From: Utricularia gibba
Lineage: Eukaryota > Streptophyta > Magnoliopsida > Lamiales > Lentibulariaceae
Direction: 5' to 3'
Assembly: GCA_002189035.1 (NCBI GenBank)
Contig: NEEC01000092.1
Location: 23,036 to 87,035, forward strand
DNA: 64,000 bases
A program made the position numbers and the translations under genes. Under the pieces are notes generated by a model. It ran no database searches. It saw only the letters and a list, made by a program, of their open reading frames with translations, and was not told the origin of the DNA. Numbering within the stretch: the first letter of the stretch is position 1; each line of letters starts with the position of its first letter. Shown piece by piece: positions 13,012 through 24,794 of the stretch.

Positions 13012-13592
13012 CATGCGGTTGAGAAAACCATTTTGGGTGCTCATGATATCCTAACTTCAATAACTGCATCACGTTTTTCACCGAGTAGGACCCGATGTGG
13101 CAAAGGAGTCAGACCGAACCTTGGGTCTGAACGAAGTTCACAACGACATCACCCGCCCAAAAACGACAAGCTTTTCCTTGAGAAACCATGTAGGCAGCCT
13201 ATTAAAACCCAACGTTAATAAATGCATCACTTTTTTTGCGGGCTACAAATGTTCGACCTCCTCCCGATACCGTGCCCCATAGAGCGCCTCCTCAAATATA
13301 AAGCATGCGATTGAGAAAACCATTTTGGGTGCTCATGAAATCCTATTTCAATAAACGCATCAGATTTTCGTCGAGTAGTACCGATTGGGCAAAGCGCCAA
13401 CAGAACCATTCCCAACGAAAGCACCCGCTTAAAACGGCAAGCTTTCCTTCAAAACATGTAGGCAGCCTATTAAAACCAACGTTAATAAATGCATCAAGTT
13501 TTTTGCTGAGCTGCAAATGAGTATGGGACCGAGCCGACTCGACCTCTGGCCCGATACCGTTGCCCCACTAGAGCGCCTCCTCAAATATAAAG
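13012..13592 (+). repeat. e-f monomer pair, first copy
   Basis: The e monomer (13012) has TTTTTCACCGAG but has lost most of the ATGTCTATGTACCCGAACG word. The f monomer (13304) is 289 bp, shortened in its middle, reading GTACCGATTGGGCAAAGC and then ACCATTCCCAACG without the intervening GCGCCCGGACC segment. Both are shorter than their counterparts at 22923-23547. Confidence 0.8.
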
Positions 13593-13900
13593 CATGCGGT
13601 TGAGGAAACCATTTTGGGTGATCATGACATCCTAACTTCAATAACTGCATCACGATTTTCGTCGAGTAGGACCCGATGTGGCAAAGGAGTCAGACAGAAC
13701 CTTGGGTCTGAACGAAGTTCCCAACGACATCACCCGCCGAAAAACGACAAGCTTTTCCTTGAGAAACCATGTAGGCAGCCTTTTAAAACCCAACGTTAAA
13801 ATGCATCACGTTTTTTGCGAGCTACAAATGATATGGGACCGAGCCCGACTCGACCTTTGCCGATACCGTGCCCCACTAGAGCGCCTCCTCAAATACAAAG
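13593..13900 (+). repeat. Hybrid monomer, g-like 5' half with a-class 3' half
   Basis: The start has GAGGAAACC and GTGATCATGACATCC, the g signature, with AACTGCATCACG. From CCGCCGAAAAA onward it switches to a words: CATGTAGGCAGCC, GCATCACG, GGGACCGAGCCC, ACTAGAGCGCCTCC and AAATACAAAG. A single crossover or conversion tract between two aligned monomers would produce this. Confidence 0.7.
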
Positions 13901-16072
13901 CATGCGATTGAGAAAACCATTTTGGGTGCTCATGAAATCCTAACTTCAATAACTGCATCACGATTTTCGTCGAGTAGGACCAGATTTGGCAAAGGAGACA
14001 GACCGAACCTGGGTCAGAACGAGTTCACAACGACATCACCGCCCAAAAACGACAAGCTTTTCCTTGAGAAAACCATTGAGGCGGCCTATTAAAACCAACG
14101 TTAATAAATGCATCAAGTTTTTTCCGAGCTACAAATGACTATGGGCCCGAGCTCGACTCGACCTCCTGCTCGATACCGTTGCCCCACGGAGCGCCTCAAA
14201 TATAAAGCATGCGGTTGAGAAACCATTTTGGGTGCTCATGACATCCTAACTTCAATAACTGCATCACGATTTTCGTCGAGTAGGACCAGATGTGGCAAAG
14301 GAGTCAGACCGAACCTTGGGTCAGAACGAAGTTCCAAAGACATCATCCGCCAAGAAACGACAAGCTTTTCTTGAGAAACTATGTAGGCAGCCTAATAAAA
14401 CCGAACGTTAATAAATGCATCAATTTTTTTGTGGAGCTACAAATGACTATGGGACCGAGCTCGACTCGACCTCTGCCCGATACCGTTGCCCCACTAGAGA
14501 GCCTCTTCAAATATAAAGCATGCGATTGAGAAAACCATTTTGGGTGCTCATGAATCCTAACTTCAATAATGCATCACGATTTTCGTCGAGTAGGACCTGA
14601 TGTGGCAAAGGAGTCAGACCGAACCTTGGGTGTGAACGAAGTTCCAACGACATCACCCGCCAAAAACGACAAGCTTTTCCTTGAAAAACCATGTAGGCAG
14701 CCTATTAAAACCCACGTTATAAATGCATCACGTTTTTTGCGAGCTACAAATGACTATGGGCCCGAGCTCGACTCGACCTCCTGCTCGATACCGTTGCCCC
14801 ACGAGAGTGCCTTATCAAATATAAAGCAAGCGGTTGAGAAAACCATTTTGGGTGCTCATGATATCCTAACTTCAATAACTGCATCACGATTTTCGTCGAG
14901 TAGGACCCGATGTGGCAAAGGAGTCAGACCGAACCTTGGGTCCGAACGAAGTTCCCAACGACATCACCGCCCAAAAACGACAAGCTTTTCCTTGAGAAAC
15001 ATGTAGGCAGCCTATAAAACCAACGTTAATAAATGCATCAATTTTTTGCCGAGCTACAAATGACTATGGGCCCGAGCTCGACTCGACCTCCTGCTCGATA
15101 CCGTTGCCCCACTAGAGCGCCTCCTCAAATATAAAGCATGCGGTTGAGGAAACCATTTTGGGTGATCATGACATCCTAACTTCAATAAATGCATTACGAT
15201 TTCGTCGAGTAGGACCGATGTGGCAAAGGAGTCAGACCGAACCTTGGGTCTGAACGAAGTTCCCAACGACATCACCCGCCGAAAAACGACAAGCTTTTCC
15301 TTGAGAAAACCATGTAGGCAGCCTATTAAAACCAACGTTATAAATGCATCAGTTTTTTGCGGAGCTACAAATGACTATGGGCCCGAGCTCGACTCGACCT
15401 CCTGCTCGATACCGTTGCCCCACGAGAGTGCCTTATCAAATATAAAGAATGCGATTGAGAAAACCATTTTGGGTGCTCATGACATCCTAACTTCAATAAA
15501 TGCATTACGATTATCGTCGAGTAGGACCTGATGTGGCAAAGGAGTCTGACCGAACCTTGGGTCTGAACGAAGTTCCCAACGACATCACCCGCCGAAAAAC
15601 GACAAGCTTTTCTTGAGAAACCATGTAGGCAGCCTATTAAAACCCAACGTTAGTAAATGCATCACGTTTTTTGCGGAGCTACAAATGAGTATGGGACCGA
15701 GCCCGACTCGACCTTTTGCCCGATACGTGCCCCACTAGAGCGCCTCCTCAAATACAAAGCATGCGATTGAGAAAACCATTTTGGGTGCTCATGATATCCT
15801 AACTTCAATAACTTCATCACGATTTTCGTCGAGTAGGACCCGATGTGGCAAAGGAGTCAGACAGAACCTTGGGTCCGAACGAAGTTCCCAACGACATCAC
15901 CCGCCCAAAAACGACAAGCTTTTCCTTGAGAAACATGTAGGCAGCCTATTAAAACCAACGTTAATAAATGCATCAATTTTTTTGCCGAGCTACAAATGAC
16001 TATGGGCCCGAGCTCGACTCGACCTCCTGCTCGATACCGTTGCCCCACGAGAGCGCCTTATCAAATATAAAG

Positions 16073-16679
16073 CATGCGGTTGAGAAAACCATTTTGGGTG
16101 CTCATGATATCCTAACTTCAATAACTGCATCACGATTTTCACCGAGTAGGACCCGATGTGGCAAAGGAGTCAGACCGAACCTTGGGTCTGAACGAAGTTC
16201 ACAACGACATCACCCGCCCAAAAACGACAAGCTTTTCCTTGAGAAACCATGTAGGCAGCCTATTAAAACCCAACGTTAATAAATGCATCACTTTTTTTGC
16301 CGGCTACAAATGTCTATGTACCCGAACGCGACTCGACCTCCTGCCGATACCGTTGCCCCATAGAGCGCCTCCTCAAATATAAAGCATGCGATTGAGAAAA
16401 CCATTTTGGGTGCTCATGAAATCCTATTTTCAATAAACGCATCAGGATTTTCATCGAGTAGTACCGATTGGCACAAGCGCCAAACAGAACCATTCCCAAC
16501 GAAAGCACCCGCTTAAAACGGCAAGCTTTTCCTTCAAAACCATGTAGGCAGCCTATTAAAACCAACGTTAATAAATGCATCAAGTTTTTTGCCGAGCTAC
16601 AAATGACTATGGGCCCGAGCTCGACTCGACCTCCTGCTCGATACCGTTGCCCCACGAGAGTGCCTTATCAAATATAAAG
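16073..16679 (+). repeat. e-f pair with an f monomer whose 3' half is c-like
   Basis: The e copy (16073) is nearly full length, with TTTTCACCGAG, ATGTCTATGTACCCGAACG and a GCGACTCGACCTCC variant. The f copy (16385, 295 bp) keeps CCTATTTTCAATAAACG and AGCACCCGCTTAAAACGG, but its 3' half reads GCCGAGCTACAAATGACTATGGG, without the f words GCTGAGCTGC and GAGTATGGGACCGAGCCC. It also lacks the GCGCCCGGACC stretch. It retains AAGCTT, which other f copies have lost. Confidence 0.78.
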
Positions 16680-17617
16680 AATGCGATTGAGAAAACCATT
16701 TTGGGTGCTCATGACATCCTAACTTCAATAAATGCATTACGATTATCGTCGAGTAGGACCTGATGTGGCAAAGGAGTCTGACCGAACCTTGGGTCTGAAC
16801 GAAGTTCCCAACGACATCACCCGCCGAAAAACGACAAGCTTTTCCTTGAGAAACCATGTAGGCAGCCTATTAAAACCCAACGTTAGTAAATGCATCACGT
16901 TTTTTGCGGAGCTACAAATGAGTATGGGACCGAGCCCGACTCGACCTTTTGCCCGATACCGTGCCCCACTAGAGCGCCTCCTCAAATACAAAGCATGCGA
17001 TTGAGAAAACCATTTTGGGTGCTCATGAAATCCTAACTTCAATAACTGCATCACGATTTTCGTCGAGTAGGACCAGATTTGGCAAAGGAGACAGACCGAA
17101 CCATGGGTCAGAACGAAGTTCACAACGACATCACTCGCCAAAAACGACAAGCTTTTCCTTGAGAAAACCATTGAGGCGGCCTATTAAAACCAACCGTTAA
17201 TAAATGCATCAATTTTTTTGCCGAGCTACAAATGACTATGGGCCCGAGCTCGACTCGACTCTTGCTCGATACCGTTGCCCCACTAGAGCGCCTCCTCAAA
17301 TATAAAGCATGCGGTTGAGAAACCATTTTGGGTGATCATGACATCCTAACTTCAATAACTGCATCACATTTTCGTCGAGTAGGACCCGATGTGGCAAAGG
17401 AGTCAGACCGAACCTTGGGTCAGAACGAACTTCCAACGACATCATCCGCCAAAAACGACAAGCTTTTCTTTTGAGAAACATGTAGGCAGCCTATTAAAAC
17501 CAACGTTAATAAATGCATCAATTTTTTTTGCGGGGCTACAAATGACTATGGGACCGAGCTCGACTCGACCTCTGGCCCAATACCGTTGCCCCACTAGAGA
17601 GCCTCTCAAATATAAAG

Positions 17618-17927
17618 CATGCGATTGAGAAAACCATTTTGGGTGCTCATGACATCCTAACTTCAATAAATGCATTACGATTATCGTCGAGTAGGACCTG
17701 ATGTGGCAAAGGAGTCAGACCGAACCTTGGGTCTGAACGAAGTTCCCAACGACATCACCCGCCGAAAAACGACAAGCTTTTCCTTGAGAAACCATGTAGG
17801 CAGCCTATTAAAACCCGACGTTAGTAAATGCATCACGTTTTTTGCCGGCTACAAATGTCTATGTACCGAGCGACTCGACCTCCTGCCGATTACCGTGCCC
17901 CCATAGAGCGCCTCCTCAAATATAAAG
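17618..17927 (+). repeat. Hybrid monomer, a-class 5' half with e-class 3' end
   Basis: The first 200 bases are class a (GACATCC, AAATGCATTACGATTATCG, CCGCCGAAAAA, GTTAGTAAATGCATCACG). Right after the T6 tract it changes to the e words GCCGGCTACAAATGTCTATG and CCCATAGAGCGCC. It precedes an f monomer (17928), just as normal e copies do, so the position of e is kept even though its 5' half was replaced. Confidence 0.78.
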
Positions 17928-18238
17928 CATGCGATTGAGAAAACCATTTTGGGTGCTCATGAAATCCTATTTTCAATAACGCATCAGGATTTTCGTCGAG
18001 TAGTACACGATTGGGCACAAGCGCCAAACAGAACCATGCACCCGGACCAAGATCCAACGAAAGCACCCGCTTAAAACGGCAAGCTATTCCTTCAAAACCA
18101 TGTAGGCAGCCTATTAAAACTCAACGTTAATAAATGCATCAAGTTTTTTGCTGAGCTGCAAATGAGTATGGGACCGAGCCCAACTCGACCTCTGGCCCGA
18201 TACCGTTGCCCCACTAGAGCGCCTCCTCAAATATAAAG
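17928..18238 (+). repeat. f-class monomer after the a/e hybrid
   Basis: All f words are present: CCTATTTTCAATAACG, GTAGTACACGATTGGGCAC, AGCACCCGCTTAAAACGG, GCAAGCTATTCC, GCTGAGCTGC and GAGCCCAACTCG. It has a short deletion in the middle segment. AAGCTT is changed to AAGCTA, so this class escapes HindIII. Confidence 0.82.
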
Positions 18239-20104
18239 CATGCGGTTGAGAAACCATTTTGGGTGATCATGACATCCTAACTTCAATAACTGCATCACGA
18301 TTTTCGTCGAGTAGGACCCGATGTGGCAAAGGAGTCAGACCGAACCTTGGGTCCGAACGAAGTTCCAAAAGACATCACCGCCAAAAACGACAAGCTTTTC
18401 TTTGAGAAACCATGTAGGCAGCCTAATTAAAACCAACGTTAATAAATGCATCAATTTTTTTGCGGGGCTACAAATGACTATGGGACCGAGCTCGACTCGA
18501 CCTCTGGCCCAATACCGTTGCCCACTAGAGAGCCTCCTCAAATATAAAGCATGCGATTGAGAAAACCATTTTGGGTGCTCATGACATCCTAACTTCAATA
18601 ACTGCATTACGATTTCGTCGAGTAGGACCGATGTGGCAAAGGAGTCAGACCGAACCTTGGGTCTGAACGAAGTTCCCAACGACATCACCCGCCCAAAAAC
18701 GACAAGCTTTTCCTTGAGAAACCATTGAGGCGGCCTATTAAAACCAACCGTTAATAAATGCATCAAGTTTTTTGCCGAGCTACAAATGACTATGGCCCGA
18801 GCTCGACTCGACCTCCTGCTCGATACCGTTGCCCACGAGAGTGCCTTATCAAATATAAAGAATGCGATTGAGAAAACCATTTTGGGTGCTCATGACATCC
18901 TAACTTCAATAAATGCATTACGATTATCGTCGAGTAGGACCTGATGTGGCAAAGGAGTCTGACCGAACCTTGGGTCTGAACGAAGTTCCCAACGACATCA
19001 CCCGCCGAAAAACGACAAGCTTTTCCTTGAGAAACCATGTAGGCAGCCTATTAAAACCCAACGTTAGTAAATGCATCACGTTTTTTGCGGAGCTACAAAT
19101 GAGTATGGGACCGAGCCGACTCGACCTTTTGCCGATACCGTGCCCCACTAGAGCGCCTCCTCAAATAAAAAGCATGCGATTGAGAAAACCATTTTGGGTG
19201 CTCATGAAATCCTAACTTCAATAACTGCATCACGATTTTCGTCGAGTAGGACCAGATTTGGCAAAGGAGACAGACCGAACCATGGGTCAGAACGAAGTTC
19301 GACATTCGCCAAAAACGACAAGCTTTTCCTTGAGAAAACCATTGAGGCGGCCTATTAAAACCAACGTTAATAAATGCATCAATTTTTTTTGCCGAGCTAC
19401 AAATGACTATGGGCCCGAGCTCGACTCGACGTCCTGCTCGATACCGTTGCCCACTAGAGCGCCTCCTCAAATATAAAGCATGCGTTGAGAAACCATTTTG
19501 GGTGCTCATGACATCCTAACTTCAATAACTGCATCACGATTTTCGTCGAGTAGGACCCGATGTGGCAAAGGAGTCAGACCGAACCTTGGGTCCGAACGAA
19601 CTTCAAAAAGACATCATCCGCCAAAAACGACAAGCTTTTCTTTGAGAAACTATGTAGGCAGCCTAATAAAACCAACGTTAATAAATGCATCAATTTTTTT
19701 GCGGGGCTACAAATGACTATGGGACCGAGCTCGACTCGACCTCTGGCCCAATACCGTTGCCCCACTAGAGAGCCTCCTCAAATATAAAGCATGCGATTGA
19801 GAAAACCATTTTGGGTGCTCATGACATCCTAACTTCAATAACTGCATCACGATTTTCGTCGAGTAGGACCTGATGTGGCAAAGGAGTCAGACCGAACCTT
19901 GGGTCTGAACGAAGTTCCCAACGACATCACCCGCCAAAAACGACAAGCTTTTCCTTGAGAAACCCATTGAGGCGGCCTATTAAAACCAACCGTTAATAAA
20001 TGCATCAAGTTTTTTGCCGAGCTACAAATGACTATGGGCCCGAGCTCGACTCGACCTCCTGCTCGATACCGTTGCCCCACGAGAGTGCCTTATCAAATAT
20101 AAAG

Positions 20105-20414
20105 AATGCGATTGAGAAAACCATTTTGGGTGCTCATGACATCCTAACTTCAATAAATGCATTACGATTATCGTCGAGTAGGACCTGATGTGGCAAAGGA
20201 GTCAGACAGAACCTTGGGTCTGAACGAAGTTCCCACGACATCACCCGCCCAAAAACGAATGCTTTTCCTTGAGAAACTTTGTAGGCAGCCTAATAAAGCC
20301 GAACTTTAATAAATGCATCAATTTTTTTGCCGAGCTACAAATGACTATGGGCCCGAGCTCGACTCGACCTCCTGCTCGATACCGTTGCCCCAGAGCGCCT
20401 TATCAAATATAAAG
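20105..20414 (+). repeat. h-class hybrid monomer, a-like 5' half with d-class 3' half
   Basis: The 5' part has AATGCGATTGAG, GACATCC, AAATGCATTACGATTATCG and CCTGATG as in class a. It then has GTCAGACAG and, from CCGCCCAAAAACGAATGC, the d-class AATAAAGCCGAAC and CAATTTTTTTGCC. The same composition recurs at 23857 and 26046, so this hybrid was itself amplified as part of a higher-order unit. Confidence 0.75.
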
Positions 20415-21039
20415 CATGCGGTTGAGAAAACCATTTTGGGTGATCATGATATCCTAACTTCAATAACTGGATCACGATTTTCGTCGAGTAGGACCCGATG
20501 TGGCAAAGTAGTCAGACCGAACCTTGGGTCTGAACGAAGTTCCCAACGACATCACCCGCCGAAAAACGACAAGCTTTTCCTTGAGAAACCATGTAGGCAG
20601 CCTATTAAAACCAACGTTAGTAAATGCATCACGTTTTTTGCGGAGCTACAAATGAGTATGGGACCGAGCCCGACTCGACCTTTTGCCCGATACCGTGCCC
20701 CACTAGAGCGCCTCCTCAAATCAAAGCATGCGATTGAGAAAACCATTTTGGGTGCTCATGAAATCCTAACTTCAATAACTGCATCACGATTTTCGTCGAG
20801 TAGGACCAGATTTGGCAAAAGAGACAGACCGAACCATGGGTCAGAACGAAGTTCACAACGACATCACTCGCCCAAAACGACAAGCTTTTCCTTGAGAAAA
20901 CCATTGAGGCGCCTATTAAAACCAACCGTTAATAAATGCATCAAGTTTTTTGCGAGCTACAAATGACTATGGGCCCGAGCTCGACTCGACCTCCTGCTCG
21001 ATACCGTTGCCCCACGAGAGTGCCTTATCAAATATAAAG
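20415..21039 (+). repeat. k and b monomers leading into the ordered block
   Basis: The k copy (20415) is defined by GTGATCATGATATCC, AACTGGATCACG and AAGTAGTCAGACC with an a-class 3' half. The b copy follows at 20727. In the two complete units to the right, k-b is followed by d, but here e follows directly, so one d monomer is missing. Confidence 0.78.
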
Positions 21040-22608
21040 CATGCGGTTGAGAAAACCATTTTGGGTGCTCATGATATCCTAACTTCAATAACTGCATCAC
21101 GATTTTCACCGAGTAGGACCCGATGTGGCAAAGGAGTCAGACCGAACCTTGGGTCTGAACGAAGTTCACAACGACATCACCCGCCCAAAAACAACAAGCT
21201 TTTCCTTGAGAAACCATGTAGGCAGCCTATTAAAACCCAACGTTAATAAATGCATCACTTTTTTTGTCGGGCTTCAAATGTCTATGTACCGAACGCAACT
21301 CGACCTCCGGCCCGATACCGTGCCCCATAGAGCGCCTCCTCAAATATAAAGCATGCGATTGAGAAAACCATTTTGGGTGCTCATGAAATCCTATTTTCAA
21401 TAAACGCATCAGGATTTTCGTCGAGTAGTACACGATTGGGCACAAGCGCCAAACAGAACCATGCGCCCGACCAAGATCCCAACGAAAGCACCCGCTTAAA
21501 ACGGCAAGCTATTCCTTCAAAACCATGTAGGCAGCCTATTAAAACTCAACGTTAATAAATGCATCAAGTTTTTTGCTGAGCTGCAAATGAGTATGGGACC
21601 GAGCCCAACTCGACCTCTGGCCCGATACCGTTGCCCCACTAGAGCGCCTCCTCAAATATAAAGCATGCGGTTGAGGAAACCATTTTGGGTGATCATGACA
21701 TCCTAACTTCAATAACTGCATCACGATTTTCGTCGAGTAGGACCCGATGTGGCAAAGGAGTCAGACCGAACCTTGGGTCCGAACGAAGTTCCCAACGACA
21801 TCTCCCGCCCAAAAACGACATGCTTTTCCTTGAGAAACTATGTAGGCAGCCTAATAAAGCCGAACGTTAATAAATGCATCAATTTTTTTGCCGAGCTACA
21901 AATGACTATGGGCCCGAGCTCGACTCAACCTCCTGCTCGATACCGTTGCCCCACTAGAGCGCCTCCTCAAATATCAAGCATGCGGTTGAGGAAACCATTT
22001 TGGGTGATCATGATATCCTAACTTCAATAAACTGGATCACGATTTTCGTCGAGTAGGACCCGATGTGGCAAAGTAGTCAGACCGAACCTTGGGTCTGAAC
22101 GAAGTTCCCAACGACATCACCCGCCGAAAAACGACAAGCTTTTCCTTGAGAAACCATGTAGGCAGCCTATTAAAACCCAACGTTAGTAAATGCATCACGT
22201 TTTTTGCGGAGCTACAAATGAGTATGGGACCGAGCCCGACTCGACCTTTTGCCCGATACCGTGCCCCACTAGAGCGCCTCCTCAAATACAAAGCATGCGA
22301 TTGAGAAACCATTTTGGGTGCTCATGAAATCCTAACTTCAATAACTGCATCACGATTTTCGTCAAGTAGGACCAGATTTGGCAAAGGAGACAGACCGAAC
22401 CATGGGTCAGAACGAAGTTCACAACGACATCACTCGCCCACAAACGACAAGCTTTTCCTTGAGAAAACCATTGAGGCGGCCTATTAAAACCAACCGTTAA
22501 TAAATGCATCAAGTTTTTTGCCGAGCTACAAATGACTATGGGCCCGAGCTCGACTCGACCTCCTACTCGATACCGTTGCCCCACGAGAGTGCCTTATCAA
22601 ATATAAAG
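21040..22608 (+). repeat. Shortened higher-order unit: e-f-g-k-b (5 monomers, 1569 bp)
   Basis: Monomers start at 21040, 21352, 21664, 21979 and 22294. Compared with the complete unit to the right, d and h are absent. Class g (21664) shows GAGGAAACC, GTGATCATGACATCC, CATCTCCCGCCC, ACATGCTTTTCC, AATAAAGCCGAAC and CGACTCAACC. Deletion of whole monomers while keeping the 312-315-bp register is typical of unequal exchange between aligned repeats. Confidence 0.82.
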
Positions 22609-24794
22609 CATGCGGTTGAGAAAACCATTTTGGGTGCTCATGATATCCTAACTTCAATAACTTCATCACGATTTTCGTCGAGTAGGACCCGATGTGGCAA
22701 TGGAGTCAGACAGAACCTTGGGTCCGAACGAAGTTCCAACGACATCACCCGCCCAAAAACGACATGCTTTTCCTTGAGAAACTATGTAGGCAGCCTAATA
22801 AAGCCGAACGTTAATAAATGCATCAATTTTTTTGCCGAGCTACAAATGACTATGGGCCCGACCTCGACTCGACCTCCTGCTCGATACCGTTGCCCCACGA
22901 GAGCGCCTTATCAAATATAAAGCATGCGGTTGAGAAAACCATTTTGGGTGCTCATGATATCCTAACTTCAATAACTGCATCACGATTTTCACCGAGTAGG
23001 ACCCGATGTGGCAAAGGAGTCAGACCGAACCTTGGGTCTGAACGAAGTTCACAACGACATCACCCGCCCAAAAACAACAAGCTTTTCCTTGAGAAACCAT
23101 GTAGGCAGCCTATTAAAACCCAACGTTAATAAATGCATCACTTTTTTTCGGGATACAAATGTCTATGTACCCGAACGCAACTCGACCTCCGGCCCGATAC
23201 CGGTGCCCCCATAGAGCGCCTCCTCAAATATAAAGCATGCGATTGAGAAAACCATTTTGGGTGCTCATGAAATCCTATTTTCAATAAACGCATCAGGATT
23301 TTCGTCGAGTAGTACACGATTGGGCACAAGCGCCAAACAGAACCATGCGCCCGGACCAAGATCCCAACGAAAGCACCCGCTTAAAACGGCAAGCTATTCC
23401 TTCAAAACCATGTAGGCAGCCTATTAAAACTCAACGTTAATAAATGCATCAAGTTTTTTGCTGAGCTGCAAATGAGTATGGGACCGAGCCCAACTCGACC
23501 TCTGGCCGATACCGTTGCCCCACTAGAGCGCCTCCTCAAATATAAAGCATGCGTTGAGGAAAACCATTTTGGGTGATCATGACATCCTAACTTCAATAAC
23601 TGCATCACGATTTTCGTCGAGTAGGACCCGATGTGCAAAGGAGTCAGACCGAACCTTGGTCCGAACGAAGTTCCAACGACATCTCCCGCCCAAAAACGAC
23701 ATGCTTTTCCTTGAGAAACTATGTAGGCAGCCTAATAAAGCCGAACGTTAATAAATGCATCAATTTTTTGCCGAGCTACAAATGACTATGGGCCCGAGCT
23801 CGACTCAACCTCCTGCTCGATACCGTTGCCCACTAGAGCGCTCCTCAAATATCAAGCATGCGGTTGAGGAAACCATTTTGGGTGATCATGACATCCTAAC
23901 TTCAATAAATGCATTACAATTATCGTCGAGTAGGACCTGATGTGGCAAAGGAGTCAGACAGAACCTTGGGTCCGAACGAAGTTCACAACGACATCACCGC
24001 CCAAAAATGACATGCTTTTCCTTGAGAAACTATGTAGGCAGCCTAATAAAGCCGAACGTTAATAAATGCATCAATTTTTTTGCCGAGCTACAAATGACTA
24101 TGGGCCCGAGCTCGACTCGACCTCCTGCTCGATACTGTTGCCCCACGAGAGCGCCTTATCAAAATAAAGCATGCGGTTGAGAAAACCATTTTGGGTGCTC
24201 ATGATATCCTAACTTCAATAACTGATCACGATTTTCGTCGAGTAGGACCCGATGTGGCAAAGAGTCAGACCGAACCTTGGGTCTGAACGAAGTTCCCAAC
24301 GACATCACCCGCCGAAAAACGACAAGCTTTTCCTTGAGAAACCATGTAGGCAGCCTATTAAAACCCAACGTTAGTAAATGCATCACGTTTTTTGCGAGCT
24401 ACAAATGAGTATGGGACCGAGCCGACTCGACCTTTTGCCCGATACCGTGCCCCACTAGAGCGCCTCCTCAAATACAAAGCATGCGATTGAGAAAACCATT
24501 TTGGTGCTCATGAAATCCTAACTTCAATTACTGCATCACGATTTTCGTCAAGTAGGACCAGATTTGGCAAAGGAGACAGACCGAACCATGGGTCAGAACG
24601 AAGTTCACAACGACATCACTCGCCCACAAACGACAAGCTTTTCCTTGAGAAAACCATTGAGGCGGCCTATTAAAACCAACCGTTAATAAATGCATCAAGT
24701 TTTTTGCCGAGCTACAAATGACTATGGGCCCGAGCTCGACTCGACCTCCTACTCGATACCGTTGCCCCACGAGAGTGCCTTATCAAATATAAAG
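22609..24794 (+). repeat. Complete 7-monomer higher-order unit d-e-f-g-h-k-b, copy 1 (2186 bp)
   Basis: Monomers start at 22609 (d), 22923 (e), 23236 (f), 23548 (g), 23857 (h), 24170 (k) and 24480 (b). The d copy has the private word GGCAATGGAGTCAG. The b monomers of this block share GTCAAGTAGG, CCCACAAACGAC and CTCCTACTCG. These private variants recur at the same position in copy 2, which shows that the seven monomers were amplified together. Confidence 0.9.
22923..23547 (+). repeat. Reference e-f monomer pair, least damaged
   Basis: e (22923, 313 bp): TTTTCACCGAG, CCCAAAAACAACAAGC, ATGTCTATGTACCCGAACG, CGACCTCCGGCCCGATACC and CCCCCATAGAGCGCC. f (23236, 312 bp): CCTATTTTCAATAAACG, CATCAGGATTTTCG, GTAGTACACGATTGGGC, CAAGCGCCAAACAGAACC, AAGCACCCGCTTAAAACGGC, GCTGAGCTGC and CTCTGGCCGATACC. 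Other pairs at 25110, 27292, 29795 and 31977 show the same adjacency, and f is preceded by e (or the a/e hybrid) in all nine cases. Confidence 0.88.

Larger units (their letters stand above)
12705..20414 (+). repeat. Domain 4, left part: irregular mosaic of monomer classes
   Basis: By eye the order is d, e, f, g/a hybrid, b, q, p-like, n, p, a, d, e, f, a, b, q, a/e hybrid, f, q, m-like, a, b, q, m-like, h. Class q (14208, 17308, 18239, 19479) has a GCGGGGCTAC or GTGGAGCTAC word, usually CTCTGGCCCAATACC, and ACTAGAGAGCC at the end. Class n begins CAAGCGG instead of CATGCGG. The run q, m-like, a, b recurs once from 18239 to 19479, then restarts. All classes of the two ordered blocks to the right, except k, appear here in some form, so this part may be a rearranged remnant of the same units. 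Confidence 0.72.

Noticed and set aside
23236-23547. CENP-B box, because f monomers contain CCCAACGAAAG, which resembles part of its reverse complement
   Set aside because: The essential CCCG and T positions upstream of the CGAA core do not match in f, and no other monomer class has a match on either strand by eye.
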